This document shows, one piece after another, positions 16,620 to 25,389 of a DNA stretch of 42,567 nucleotides; positions within the stretch are counted from its first letter, which is position 1, and every line of letters begins with the position of its first letter. Under the pieces are notes generated by a model. That model saw nothing but the letters and a program-made list of their open reading frames with translations. It was not told where the DNA came from and made no database searches. Origin of the DNA: an uncultured Muribaculaceae bacterium (GTDB lineage: Bacteria; Bacteroidota; Bacteroidia; Bacteroidales; Muribaculaceae); assembly GCA_910587235.1 (NCBI GenBank), contig CAJUKD010000022.1, positions 1 to 42,567 of the forward strand, written 5' to 3'. Position numbers and translations under genes: made by a program.

Positions 16620-18440
16620 TTATTTTCTTACGGATTCGATTCCGTGTATGGCTGCGACGGCTTTGTCGTAGAGTTCGGCTACCTCGCGGTCGGAGTGGTT
16701 TGGTGTGAAACGAGCCATTTCGCAGAGGTCGAGCACGTCGATGACCTGATCTGTGGTTTCTGCCGATGCTCCGAAGGAACGTAACTTTTCAGCAATGTTG
16801 TCGCGCATAAGCTGTGACGGGGCTATCGACAGTTTATCGCCTATGTACCCCCAGAGGGCTTTTGCGAGCGAGTCGTAGAAAAGTTCGTTGCGATGGCTGT
16901 TCATATATCCTCGAGCCTCTTTGAGGCGGCGGTTGGCTACGCGTCCGGCGCGTGCGAGGCGTCGTCCGGTGACGTCAGCGTCAAGGCGAATGCGGCGTCG
17001 GTAGGCCAGCACGATGCCGGCAAGAAGTGCGGTGGCACACACGTAAGCAAGCCAGTACCAGGGACTGTCGATTGTGTAGCTGATGCTGTGGCGCTGTTTT
17101 GATGAATCGGAGCGATGTATGTGGTTGATGTCTTCGATTTCGGCCTGTACGGCGGTCTGTTCGTCGCTTATGACGCCCGAAGTGGTAGCTCCGCGCACGA
17201 CTTTGAAATCGCGGGCGGCGACTTCTATGGTTTCATAGCTGCGGCTGTCGGGATTGAAGTATACGAAATTTGTGCCGGGAATACTGAAATCACCTATTTC
17301 CTGAGGAACGATTGTGAAGTCGGTACGATATGTGCCTGTCATATTTGCGCCTGAAACGCGGGTGTTTATGTCGGTCTTTGGCGTATATGCATCTATGCCG
17401 GCCGGGAATTCGACAGAGGGTTCGCTCAGGTACTTGATATTGCCTGTGCCTTTTACTATATATGAATAGGTGGCGGCTTCATTGGTGCGGAGCAGTTCGG
17501 GCGTGAGTTCCGTGGCTACACTGAAGTGTCCTACCGCGCCATTGAATCCGGCCGGACGCGGTTCGGGAAGAGCTTCGACGGTCAGGGTGGCGGCATTGGA
17601 TGAGGTAGTCACCTGACGTTCGACAGGGCGTGTGGTGCGGAAAAAGCCCATGTTGACTATTTCCTGTTGAACGAGGGTTACATCATATTTGCCTGAGTTG
17701 ACACTGAGTTTACCTGCTTTCTGCGGATAGAGCAACAGGCGCTTCAGTACGGCGGTATGATAGTTCTGGCCATTGTAATGTTCAAGTTCGGCTTCGAGGT
17801 TCACCGGCAGTTCTTCGCACAGGAAGCCTTCGAATGCAGGCTGTGTGGTTACCAGGAATGAGCTGATGTCGTATTTGGTATATACTTTGATGGTGGCGAT
17901 GACCGGCTCCTGTTCGTAGACTTTCGATTTTGAGAAGAATACCCGTACGAGCAGATCTGAAGCTTCTATCCGGCCGGGTGCCCGGGATGAGGGGTCGTCG
18001 GGGTGTCCGTGGCGGTTGCCCTGGCTTCCGGATGCTGCGGGGGCGCTGTCATCGGGAAGAATATTGAAATTGCTTTCGCGGGATGAGAGTTTCTTGCCTT
18101 CTACCGTGATGGTTACAGCCGGGACTGTGACGCTGCCCGGTTTGTCGGCTTTATAGACAAAAGAGTAGTCGATTGACGAACTGGATGTCATGCGGCCGTT
18201 GACAATCGACGTGTTGTACATTGTCGATGTCGACGGTCCGTAGAGCAGGGTGCAGCCGTCGAGTGTCGGTGCAGCCGGCGGATTGGCTTCGCCGTCGCTT
18301 AGGCGGAATGTCAGTGTGAAATTCCGTCCCTGTACGACAGCGCGGGGCGGAATCAGGCTGAAAGAGGGCTGCTGTGCCCCGAGCGCGAATGCTGTCAGTG
18401 CGCTTATGATGGCAAGTGTGAAACGTAGACTCCGTATCAT
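16620..18440 (-). CDS. batD: BatD family protein
   Basis: A 606-residue protein with a signal peptide (MIRSLRFTLAIISALTAFALGAQ) and a periplasmic region built of beta-sandwich repeats (PSFSLIPPRAVVQGRNFTLTFRLS ... KPGSVTVPAVTITVEGKKL), the BatD hallmark. One transmembrane segment (SPWYWLAYVCATALLAGIVLAYRRR, about 465-490) precedes a cytoplasmic Arg-rich helical tail. Bat proteins are known from Bacteroides fragilis, where the cluster was linked to aerotolerance; in other phyla the genes have been dispensable or linked to other envelope traits, so the mechanism is open. It lies 51 nt downstream of batC. Confidence 0.87.
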   Translation of the reverse strand: MIRSLRFTLAIISALTAFALGAQQPSFSLIPPRAVVQGRNFTLTFRLSDGEANPPAAPTLDGCTLLYGPSTSTMYNTSIVNGRMTSSSSIDYSFVYKADKPGSVTVPAVTITVEGKKLSSRESNFNILPDDSAPAASGSQGNRHGHPDDPSSRAPGRIEASDLLVRVFFSKSKVYEQEPVIATIKVYTKYDISSFLVTTQPAFEGFLCEELPVNLEAELEHYNGQNYHTAVLKRLLLYPQKAGKLSVNSGKYDVTLVQQEIVNMGFFRTTRPVERQVTTSSNAATLTVEALPEPRPAGFNGAVGHFSVATELTPELLRTNEAATYSYIVKGTGNIKYLSEPSVEFPAGIDAYTPKTDINTRVSGANMTGTYRTDFTIVPQEIGDFSIPGTNFVYFNPDSRSYETIEVAARDFKVVRGATTSGVISDEQTAVQAEIEDINHIHRSDSSKQRHSISYTIDSPWYWLAYVCATALLAGIVLAYRRRIRLDADVTGRRLARAGRVANRRLKEARGYMNSHRNELFYDSLAKALWGYIGDKLSIAPSQLMRDNIAEKLRSFGASAETTDQVIDVLDLCEMARFTPNHSDREVAELYDKAVAAIHGIESVRK

Positions 18441-18491
18441 ATCTGTCTGTGTTTTAGATAAGAGATGAGATAGTGGAGAAGAGATAATGGG

Positions 18492-19262
18492 TTACCAGGG
18501 TTTTTCATGCTGCGGCCGGCCGGAGGGTTGTTCCTGGGCATTGACTTTCTTGCGTGTCCGGTTCTCTTTGTTCTGCATGGACTGGAGAATCTGTTGGGCG
18601 CTTCCTGTCATTTGTTGCTGTTCCTGCTGCTGTTGTTGTTCCTGTTGTTGCTGTTGATCCTGCTGCTGGTCTTGGTTCTGTTGCTGTTCCTGTTGTTGAT
18701 CCTGCTTCTGATCTTGTTTGTCCTGATTTTGCTCTTGCTGTTCCTGCTCTTGTTTTTTGAGCTGTGCCAGACGCAGGTTCTCCCGGGTCTGCATGTTTTC
18801 CGGTTCGATTCTCAGCGATTTTTTGTACATGTCGATGCTGCGGTCGTAGTTCTGATCGTTGAAAGCCATATTTCCGAGATTATAGAACGCTTTGGCAGCG
18901 ACTTCAGTGTCGAATTTTTTTGCCTGTTCGGCTACGCGTTGAAGAATGGAGTCGGCGGCGGCGCGAGGGTCGTTGCGTGTGCCTTTGTTGTCGTCGCTCG
19001 ACAGTTCGAGCAGTGCTCGTGCTTTGTTGTAGTTCGCCCTTAATGAAAGTGGATTCACATCGAGCGCACGTTCGTAGTCCTCGAGAGCTTCGTGGTATTT
19101 TTCGCTCTCCATGGCTTTATTGCCCGAACGGATGAAGTTTCGTTCCGCTTTTGTTGATTTTTCGAAAGACGCATGGTCAGCCGCGAAGCCGTAGGGCAAC
19201 GCGATTGCGGCAAAGGCTGCGATCACAAGCAGGCGTTGTATGTAGGTCTTGACTTTTGTCAT
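18492..19262 (-). CDS. batC: BatC-like TPR protein with glutamine-rich tail
   Basis: A 256-residue exported TPR protein. Signal peptide about 1-28 (LLVIAAFAAIALPYGFAADHA), TPR units at about 35-70 (RSGNKAMESEKYHEALEDYERALDVNPLSLRANYNKARALLEL) and 115-160 (AFYNLGNMAFNDQNYDRSIDMYKKSLRIEP). About 50 residues made almost only of Q, E, D, K and N follow, ending in a basic stretch (ENRTRKKVNAQE). The Q-rich tail is low complexity and probably unstructured. It is read between batB and batD. Confidence 0.85.
   Translation of the reverse strand: MTKVKTYIQRLLVIAAFAAIALPYGFAADHASFEKSTKAERNFIRSGNKAMESEKYHEALEDYERALDVNPLSLRANYNKARALLELSSDDNKGTRNDPRAAADSILQRVAEQAKKFDTEVAAKAFYNLGNMAFNDQNYDRSIDMYKKSLRIEPENMQTRENLRLAQLKKQEQEQQEQNQDKQDQKQDQQQEQQQNQDQQQDQQQQQEQQQQQEQQQMTGSAQQILQSMQNKENRTRKKVNAQEQPSGRPQHEKPW
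18608..18762 (-). repeat. CAG/CAA-type low-complexity tract in batC
   Basis: A run of near-triplet repeats (TTG, CTG, TCC on the plus strand; CAA, CAG, GAA on the coding strand) encoding the glutamine-rich tail of BatC. It is imperfect but could change length by slippage in multiples of three without breaking the frame. Confidence 0.7.
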
Positions 19263-19267
19263 GGTTT

Positions 19268-20323
19268 TCAGTGTTTCTCTGACTGTTCTTTGCTAAAGAA
19301 GTTTATACCCTTGAGCCAGCTGATCTTGCGGTCGAGAATGAATAGTTCGATCAGCAGTAGCAGAAATGCGATTACGGCGAAAGTGGGGAATTGTTCTGCC
19401 GATGCGCTGTAGTTAATTGTCTTGAACTCTGATTTCTGCAGTTTGTCGAGTTGTCCGATAAGGTCGTTGAGGGCGGATCCGGAGGCACCGTTCACGTAGA
19501 TGCCGTCGCCTGCGGCGGCTATTTCACGTCCGAGCTGTTCGTTTATAGTTGTTATTACGGTCTGACCTTCACGATCGGTCATGTACTGTCCGCGTCGTCC
19601 GCCGGGCACGGGTATCGGTGCGCCTTTGGCTGATCCGAGTCCGACAACGTCGACCTGTATGCCGTTTTCGGCGGCAAGTCCGGCGGCTTTGACAGCTTCG
19701 CCTTCGTGGTCTTCGGCGTCGGTGATGAGTATTATTGCCTTGTGCATGTCTTCGGCCGGCGAGAATCCGTTCATCGCCATTTTTATGGCTTCGGAGATGT
19801 CGGTACCCTGATTGACAATCATCGAAGGATTGAGTTCGTTTAGGTACATTTTGGCGCTGTAGAAGTCGGATGTAAGCGGAAGCTGGACTTTAGGTTCGCC
19901 GGCATAGACTATAAGGCCTACTTTGTCGTTGTCGAGCTTGTCGACAAGTTTTTCGAGAAGCAGGCGCGCGCGGTCGAGGCGCGGAATTCCGTCGGCAGCG
20001 TCGTTGGACGATGCGAGCATGGAGTTCGACACGTCGAAAGCAATCATGATCTCGATACCAGCCGATGTGCTTTCCTGCTCTTTGGCGCCTGCACGCGGAC
20101 GTGCGACGATTATTACAAGAGCTGCCAGAGCGAACATCTGCAGCACAAGTTTGATGGATGGCGTGTAGGCCGATGCGTCGGGCATCAGGGCGGCGACTGT
20201 TTCCGGGCGTCCGAAGCGGCGCAACTTGGCTCTGCGCGATGCGCGTGTCCACCAGAACAGCATTACCAGCAGTACTATAAGCCCAAGCAGGTAGAGGTGT
20301 GTCGGATATGCGAAGTCAAACAT
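19268..20323 (-). CDS. batB: BatB, von Willebrand factor A domain membrane protein
   Basis: A 351-residue protein with N-terminal membrane segments (about 8-25 and 55-75), a VWA domain with intact MIDAS motif DVSNSM (about 94-99; DxSxS plus later T and D in NQGTDISEA and ITDAEDHEGEA), and a C-terminal membrane segment (FPTFAVIAFLLLLIELFIL). It pairs with BatA as the second VWA protein of the cluster. The VWA domains are likely chelated by Mg2+ and bind partner proteins in the envelope. The stop is 6 nt ahead of batC. Confidence 0.88.
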   Translation of the reverse strand: MFDFAYPTHLYLLGLIVLLVMLFWWTRASRRAKLRRFGRPETVAALMPDASAYTPSIKLVLQMFALAALVIIVARPRAGAKEQESTSAGIEIMIAFDVSNSMLASSNDAADGIPRLDRARLLLEKLVDKLDNDKVGLIVYAGEPKVQLPLTSDFYSAKMYLNELNPSMIVNQGTDISEAIKMAMNGFSPAEDMHKAIILITDAEDHEGEAVKAAGLAAENGIQVDVVGLGSAKGAPIPVPGGRRGQYMTDREGQTVITTINEQLGREIAAAGDGIYVNGASGSALNDLIGQLDKLQKSEFKTINYSASAEQFPTFAVIAFLLLLIELFILDRKISWLKGINFFSKEQSEKH

Positions 20324-20357
20324 AGTCGGTTTTCTTTATTCTGTATTCCGCGCCGCC

Positions 20358-21347
20358 TTAGGGGATGGAGCGCAAGATGGTATATCTCAGTATAAGTTCG
20401 AGTGCGAAAAATCCGAGCGCAAGCCATGCCCACAACATATAATCGTCCTCGGTATGCGAGAAATGGCGTACGTCCATCTGTGTTTTCTCGAGCGCGTCGA
20501 TTTCGGTGAACACATCACGTAGCACTTTGTTGCCTGTCGCGCGGAAATATTTTCCGCCGGTGCTGTTTGCTATTGTCTGAAGTGTGGCTTCGTCGATAAC
20601 TACGGGCTGCGGAGTGAATTCGATTGCGCCGGTGATGGAATTGCGTGTCGGGTAGGGGGCTTCGCCGTTTGTTCCTACGCCTATGGTGTAGATTTTCACT
20701 CCCATTTCCTTGGCTACTTCCGAGGCGGTGACGGGTGCTACGACGCCGGTGTTGTTGCTGCCGTCTGTAAGCAGTATTATGCTCTTGCTCTTGGCCTTGC
20801 CTTCTTTGAGGCGGTTGAGCGCGGTTGCTATGCCGTCGCCTATGGCGGTTCCGTCCTCAAGCATGTTCATGTTCAGATTCTGGAGATAGCTCAGAAGCTG
20901 TGAACGGTCGACAGTCATGGGTACGCCTGTCAGACTTTCACCGGCGAAGATTACTATGCCGATGTTGTCGGCTTCACGGCCGGCGATGAATTTGGCTGCC
21001 ACTTCCTTTGCAGCGCCGAAACGGTCGGGGGTGAAGTCGCGGGCAAGCATACTCGACGATACGTCCATGGCTATGACGATGTCCGTTCCCTCGGTGGAAG
21101 TCACACGCCAGCTGTCCTTGACCTGAGGGCGTGCCAGTATGATAATCACGCAGGCAAGGGTGGCCAGGCGGAGCACAAAAAGGAAATAGCGCAGATATTC
21201 CTTCGGCGAGCGCGGTAGCCGGTCGAACGCGGCTGTCGACGACAGCGACAGAGTGGCATTGGCGTTGCGCTGTTTCCATATATACCATGCTATAAGCGGT
21301 ATGAATAGCAGGAACAGCCAAAGGAACGATGGATGTGCGAATTGCAT
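20358..21347 (-). CDS. batA: BatA, von Willebrand factor A domain membrane protein
   Basis: A 329-residue protein with N-terminal segments (FLWLFLLFIPLIAWYIW and YFLFVLRLATLACVIIILARP), a VWA domain with MIDAS DVSSSM (about 95-100), NMLEDGTAIGDGI and LLTDGSNNTG, and a C-terminal anchor (YMLWAWLALGFFALELIL). This is the first of the two VWA genes in the Bat cluster. It lies only 6 nt after the preceding membrane protein gene, so it is cotranscribed. Confidence 0.9.
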   Translation of the reverse strand: MQFAHPSFLWLFLLFIPLIAWYIWKQRNANATLSLSSTAAFDRLPRSPKEYLRYFLFVLRLATLACVIIILARPQVKDSWRVTSTEGTDIVIAMDVSSSMLARDFTPDRFGAAKEVAAKFIAGREADNIGIVIFAGESLTGVPMTVDRSQLLSYLQNLNMNMLEDGTAIGDGIATALNRLKEGKAKSKSIILLTDGSNNTGVVAPVTASEVAKEMGVKIYTIGVGTNGEAPYPTRNSITGAIEFTPQPVVIDEATLQTIANSTGGKYFRATGNKVLRDVFTEIDALEKTQMDVRHFSHTEDDYMLWAWLALGFFALELILRYTILRSIP

Positions 21348-21353
21348 CTTTTA

Positions 21354-22373
21354 TTATTTTGTTTTTTTTGCGTCGGAATCCTTGGCGTCCTGTTCTTCTT
21401 CGGGAACCGGTACGGGTTTTGTCTGTTCAAGGAAATTGACGGCAGTGTTGTATGATTTCACATTGTCTTCGGGCATCGGGCGCACTTTGGCAAATTTGAC
21501 AAAGTCGGCCATGGCAAGCACGGGACGCATCTCTTCTGCGGTCATGCGGGTGTTTTCGTTGGCACGCAGGGAGCGCACGATCTGTGTACTTGTCATTTCC
21601 ATGGCGTTTATGCCGAAGCGACCGTGCAGATACTGGCGAAGAATGTCGACCAGTTCGGTATAGTATTCTTTCTCATGTCCGTTTTCCGGCAGTTTGCGAG
21701 CCTGAAGCTCGTTAAGCCTGCTGACGGCCAGATCGTAAGGCGGTATTTCGGGCTTGGCTTTCTCCGGAATGATTTTCTTGCCCATGAAGGCATAGAGTAT
21801 GCCTACGGCGATAAGTCCTAAGGAAAGCAGGCCGAGAAGGACGTACGGAAGCCATGTGGGTATGTAGTCATACCAGCGTGACCGGGCCGAAACCGTGCCT
21901 TGCAGTGGATGGATTGTTTCAAGAGAGTCTACGTCGACAGGCAATACCTTAAGTGTGAGCACGTCCGAGTATGCCGTGTCGGGAAACGAGCCTACTACCA
22001 TGCCGAATGGAGGTATGGAAAGTGTACCGGGGTCAAAAGCCTGTACTGTCAATGTATAGTCGATTGTGGATCGGCCTGAGGCATCCCCGAGCAGTGTATC
22101 GGCTTTGACTGATATTACATCGAGTCCTCCGTAGCGGCTGTCGGGAGCCGGCATATCGGCCACGCGGGCGGAGTCGATAAAAGTTGTGGGCAGGATGGCC
22201 TGAAGGCGCAGACTTGTAATATCGCCCATCACTACCACCGTCGAATCAACGGATGCTTTGAGCGTCACTCCAGCGGGAGCTGCTGATACGGCGGACGCCA
22301 GCAATGCCGGCGCCATAAGCGCCATGGAGAGGCGACGATAAAGGCTTTTTATGTTCAGTCTTGCTTTTTTCAT
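21354..22373 (-). CDS. Bat-cluster membrane protein (DUF4381-like)
   Basis: A 339-residue protein with an N-terminal signal segment (LSMALMAPALLASAVSAAPA), a periplasmic beta-rich domain (about 50-180), one transmembrane helix (LPYVLLGLLSLGLIAVGILYAFM) and a cytoplasmic helical tail (EYYTELVDILRQYLHGRFGINAMEMTSTQIVRSL) similar in layout to DUF4381 or BatD tails. The start at 22373 (MKKARLNIKS) overlaps the DUF58 stop by 4 bp (ATGA) and is preferred over 22502, whose N-terminus is Arg/Pro-rich antisense-like sequence. Function unknown; its place between DUF58 and batA suggests it belongs to the same membrane complex. Confidence 0.72.
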   Translation of the reverse strand: MKKARLNIKSLYRRLSMALMAPALLASAVSAAPAGVTLKASVDSTVVVMGDITSLRLQAILPTTFIDSARVADMPAPDSRYGGLDVISVKADTLLGDASGRSTIDYTLTVQAFDPGTLSIPPFGMVVGSFPDTAYSDVLTLKVLPVDVDSLETIHPLQGTVSARSRWYDYIPTWLPYVLLGLLSLGLIAVGILYAFMGKKIIPEKAKPEIPPYDLAVSRLNELQARKLPENGHEKEYYTELVDILRQYLHGRFGINAMEMTSTQIVRSLRANENTRMTAEEMRPVLAMADFVKFAKVRPMPEDNVKSYNTAVNFLEQTKPVPVPEEEQDAKDSDAKKTK

Positions 22374-23245
22374 ACGGTCGAGCGGTTTTTGAAAAGTCCC
22401 ATCAGTGCGCGCACGTAGTCCTCGTCGGTCGCCACGGACACGAAGTCCACGCGGTTGCTGCGTAACGATGTTGCCATCTGCTGCTGGCGGTCGTACCACC
22501 ATTTTCCGTATGCCTTTCGTACGCGCGACGATGAAGTGTCGATCCAGCGGGTGGCGCCTGTTTCAAAGTCCTGTACGCGCATTAGTCCTACATCGGGCAG
22601 CGAGCTATCGCGTTTGTCATAGACCTGGATTGCCATGACGTCGTGTCGCGACATAGCCACAGTCAGAGGTGTGCGGTAGTCGCCACTGTCGATGAAGTCG
22701 GAAATCAGGAACATTGTGCAGCGGCGTTTCAAGGCGTCGGTGAAATAACGCACGGCAGCGGCTATGTCCGTACCCCGGCTCTGCGGAGTGAAGTCGAGCA
22801 GCTCGCGGATAAGGAAAAGGATGTGCTTGCGGCCTTTTTTCGGCGTAATGAACTTCTCGACGCGGTCGGAGAAAAACAGAGCGCCTATCTTGTCGTTGTT
22901 CTGGATGGCCGAGAACGCTATGGTTGCTGCGATTTCGGCGATCATCTGCCGTTTTTCCTCGCCGACGGCTCCGAAGTTGCGGCTGGCCGATACGTCGACA
23001 AGCAGCATCACCGTCAGTTCACGTTCTTCCTCGTAGACTTTGACATAGGGGTGGTTGTGGCGTGCGGTGACGTTCCAGTCTATGTCGCGGATATCGTCGC
23101 CGTACTGGTACTCGCGTACTTCCGCAAAAGTCATGCCTCGACCTTTGAATGCCGAATGGTATTCGCCGGCGAAGATGTTCTGCGAAAGTCCGCGCGTCTT
23201 TATTTCTATCTTGCGAACTTTTTTTATAAGTTCATTTGAGTCCAT
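22370..23245 (-). CDS. DUF58 (VWA-like) protein of the Bat cluster
   Basis: A 291-residue cytoplasmic protein. DUF58 signature FAEVREYQYGDDIRDIDWNVTARH at about 40-63, followed by a VWA-like fold with MIDAS DVSAS (84-88) and a C-terminal VWA half containing MFLISDFIDSGDY and VMAIQVYDKRD. DUF58 proteins are the usual partner of MoxR AAA+ ATPases and are thought to link the ATPase to membrane VWA proteins. The gene follows moxR by 39 nt. Confidence 0.9.
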   Translation of the reverse strand: MDSNELIKKVRKIEIKTRGLSQNIFAGEYHSAFKGRGMTFAEVREYQYGDDIRDIDWNVTARHNHPYVKVYEEERELTVMLLVDVSASRNFGAVGEEKRQMIAEIAATIAFSAIQNNDKIGALFFSDRVEKFITPKKGRKHILFLIRELLDFTPQSRGTDIAAAVRYFTDALKRRCTMFLISDFIDSGDYRTPLTVAMSRHDVMAIQVYDKRDSSLPDVGLMRVQDFETGATRWIDTSSSRVRKAYGKWWYDRQQQMATSLRSNRVDFVSVATDEDYVRALMGLFKNRSTV

Positions 23246-23284
23246 AAATCAAAGTTTGGTTGATATGGGGAGGAGAGGCTGCGG

Positions 23285-24280
23285 TCAGGGAACCTGTATT
23301 TTATCGAGGATATCGGTGATCACCATGTCGGTGGTGAAGTTGTTAGCCTCGGCTTCGTAAGTCAGTCCGATGCGGTGGCGGAGCACGTCGTGGCATACGG
23401 CAATCACATCTTCCGGTATTACGTAGCCGCGCTGGTGCAGGAATGCGTAGGCACGGGCGGCGCGGGCAAGCGAAATCGACGCACGGGGCGATGCACCGAA
23501 GGAAATATAGGCGTCGAGGTCGTCGAGTCCGTATTCTTTAGGTGTTCGTGTGGCAAATACTATGTCGACTATGTAGCGTTCGATTTTTTCATCGACATAG
23601 ATTTCTTCGACAATTTTCTGAGCCTCGATCACCTCTTCGGGCTTGAGCACGGGCAGAACGTTCACTTTCTGTTTGCTGATGTTCTGGCGTATGATTGTGC
23701 GTTCCTCGTCTTTGCTCGGATAGCCGATCACGACTTTCATCAGGAATCGGTCGACCTGGGCTTCGGGAAGCGGATATGTGCCTTCCTGCTCGATGGGGTT
23801 CTGAGTGGCCATTACGAGGAATGGTTCGTCGAGAGGGAAAGTGTGGTCGCCTATTGTCACCTGACGTTCCTGCATGGCTTCGAGCAGGGCGCTCTGAACT
23901 TTGGCGGGAGCACGGTTGATTTCATCGGCGAGAACGAAGTTGGCGAAAATCGGGCCTTTCTTGACTTGGAACTGTTCGTTTTTCACACTGTAGATCATGG
24001 TTCCGAGAACGTCGGCCGGCAGAAGGTCAGGTGTGAACTGTACGCGGCTGTACTTGGCGTCGATAAGCTGAGAGAGAGTCTTGATGGCGAGGGTCTTTGC
24101 AAGACCGGGCACTCCTTCAAGCAGCACATGGCCGTTGGCCAGCAGGGAGATAAGCAGTGATTCGACAAGGTGTTTCTGGCCGACGATTGTCTGGTCCATT
24201 CCATGGGTCACAAGGCGGATAAAATCGCTTTTGCTTGCAACCAGCTCGTTGAGCTGGCGAATGTTGACGCTTTCGCTCAT
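23285..24280 (-). CDS. moxR: MoxR-type AAA+ ATPase
   Basis: A 331-residue AAA+ chaperone-like ATPase. Walker A GVPGLAKT (56-63), Walker B FVLADEINRAPAKVQSALLEAMQERQVT, sensor region FLVMATQNPIEQEGTYPLPEAQVDRFL, and a C-terminal lid domain (AYISFGASPRASISLARAARAYAFL). MoxR ATPases are believed to remodel or insert cofactors into partner proteins through VWA adaptors. It is the first gene of the Bat transcript, with its own promoter. Confidence 0.93.
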   Translation of the reverse strand: MSESVNIRQLNELVASKSDFIRLVTHGMDQTIVGQKHLVESLLISLLANGHVLLEGVPGLAKTLAIKTLSQLIDAKYSRVQFTPDLLPADVLGTMIYSVKNEQFQVKKGPIFANFVLADEINRAPAKVQSALLEAMQERQVTIGDHTFPLDEPFLVMATQNPIEQEGTYPLPEAQVDRFLMKVVIGYPSKDEERTIIRQNISKQKVNVLPVLKPEEVIEAQKIVEEIYVDEKIERYIVDIVFATRTPKEYGLDDLDAYISFGASPRASISLARAARAYAFLHQRGYVIPEDVIAVCHDVLRHRIGLTYEAEANNFTTDMVITDILDKIQVP

Positions 24281-24351
24281 AGTTTCTGAAGATATGTTAT
24301 TTTCAATTTATTTCGTGTCAGGCATAATGCGCTCGGGCATGAAAACCCATA

Positions 24352-24384
24352 CAAAATTACTACTATAACAAGTGACACGTTAAA
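24352..24384 (-). promoter_or_regulatory. promoter of the moxR-bat operon
   Basis: On the minus strand: TTTA (24384-24381), 21 nt, TAATTTTG (24359-24352). The -7 box is a perfect TAnnTTTG and the leader would be about 65 nt. All genes down to batE follow with gaps of at most about 50 nt or small overlaps, so this is the likely single promoter of the cluster. Confidence 0.55.
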
Positions 24385-24473
24385 TATGAATGTTAAATTT
24401 ATCTATTTAACCTTTCACACCCCAAACTTTTAATTATTATTATGAACCACAAGGCTTGTTTGGGCAAAAAAAT

Positions 24474-24513
24474 AAAAAGGAATGCGGCTATTTGGCAGCC
24501 GTCACTCCTTTTT
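24474..24513 (-). terminator. terminator after the T9SS-sorted protein gene
   Basis: Arms 24474-24489 and 24497-24513 pair over about 15 bp with one mismatch and one bulge, and both ends are A/T runs (AAAAAGGA ... TCCTTTTT). On the minus strand the stem runs into a U-rich segment (CTTTTTATTTTTTTG). It lies 28 nt after the stop of the secreted protein gene. Confidence 0.65.
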
Positions 24514-24540
24514 GGATGATTTGTATGGATATTATTAAGT

Positions 24541-25389
24541 TTATTCAGCTATTACTTTGCCTGTGGCTACGGGCGCGCCGTCGACAGCCACGACGTAGAT
24601 CAGCCGGCCGCGTCCGAAGCGATGCGATGGCACTTTCGTGTTTTGGCTTCCTTGTGCGACTCTGCTGCGGTAGATTGTACGGCCGTTCATGTCTATTATG
24701 CTCAGCATGCCGTCGGCTTCAAGCATGGTCCCGAAGTCGATTGTGAGCGTGTGTCCCTGCGGCAGGGGGTTGGGGTAAACGTTAGATTGCCCGACCGGCG
24801 TAAGCGCCGCCGGCTTGACTCCGCTGCTATTGTTGTCGTAGAAAGAGTATATACGATAAGTGTCTTCAGTGGTCATATTAGCATAATCCTTATCCATGAC
24901 CAAAGTCTGTTTCGACTGAGGTATAATCAGGTAACTGCCATACTTCTCGGGGGCATATTCTCCGAGCAAGATGCCGTCTTCATTATAAACAAGATATGAT
25001 TCCCCGTTTATGTCGGACTTTCGCCAAGTAATTTCCCATTTGTCATCGTTGTTAAACAGATTCTGAGTCGCAGCTATATCACTGCCATCGTGGTTCCTAT
25101 AGAGTTCAAAAAGATCGTAAGGTTCAAAAGAACCTTGGTTGTTATTGATGACCCCGTATTTTACGGGCATGGTAAATTCTTTTACAATATTGATTCCGTC
25201 AAAAATCGTGAATTTCGTGTTGTCGCCGACGGCTTCCCATATTATAAAAAACTGCTCCCCATTTTTATCCAAGGCGTCAGCAGCCCCATAAAAAGTGGGA
25301 AATGTTTGTTTCGCAGTGATTTCTTGTGCGTGTAGCGGCGATGCGGCAGCCGATGCGCAAAGCAGGGCAATGATGAGTTTGTTTTTCAT
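24541..25389 (-). CDS. secreted protein with T9SS type A C-terminal sorting domain
   Basis: A 282-residue protein with a Sec signal peptide (MKNKLIIALLCASAAASPLHAQ). The middle (about 25-195) is beta-rich with no catalytic motif that I recognise (FPTFYGAADALDKNGEQFFIIWEAVG). The last 80 or so residues are a type IX sorting domain: YPNPL, then TLTIDFG, LSIIDMNGRTIYRS, ending ATGKVIAE. Type IX cargo is exported across the outer membrane and the domain is cleaved or anchored to lipopolysaccharide, which implies the organism has the Por machinery. Start at 25389 fits the signal peptide. It has a long leader, listed separately. Confidence 0.8.
   Translation of the reverse strand: MKNKLIIALLCASAAASPLHAQEITAKQTFPTFYGAADALDKNGEQFFIIWEAVGDNTKFTIFDGINIVKEFTMPVKYGVINNNQGSFEPYDLFELYRNHDGSDIAATQNLFNNDDKWEITWRKSDINGESYLVYNEDGILLGEYAPEKYGSYLIIPQSKQTLVMDKDYANMTTEDTYRIYSFYDNNSSGVKPAALTPVGQSNVYPNPLPQGHTLTIDFGTMLEADGMLSIIDMNGRTIYRSRVAQGSQNTKVPSHRFGRGRLIYVVAVDGAPVATGKVIAE

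Noticed and set aside
18608..18762. Repeat tract in batC considered as a CRISPR or VNTR locus
   Set aside because: There are no regular spacers; it is a coding low-complexity tract.
18507..19043. 178-codon Leu-rich plus-strand frame that looks like a membrane protein
   Set aside because: The leucine runs are the antisense reading of the batC glutamine repeats (CAG/CAA read as CTG/TTG).
23375..24160. 261-codon plus-strand frame opposite moxR
   Set aside because: Shadow of moxR; Cys, His and Phe rich composition with no family resemblance.
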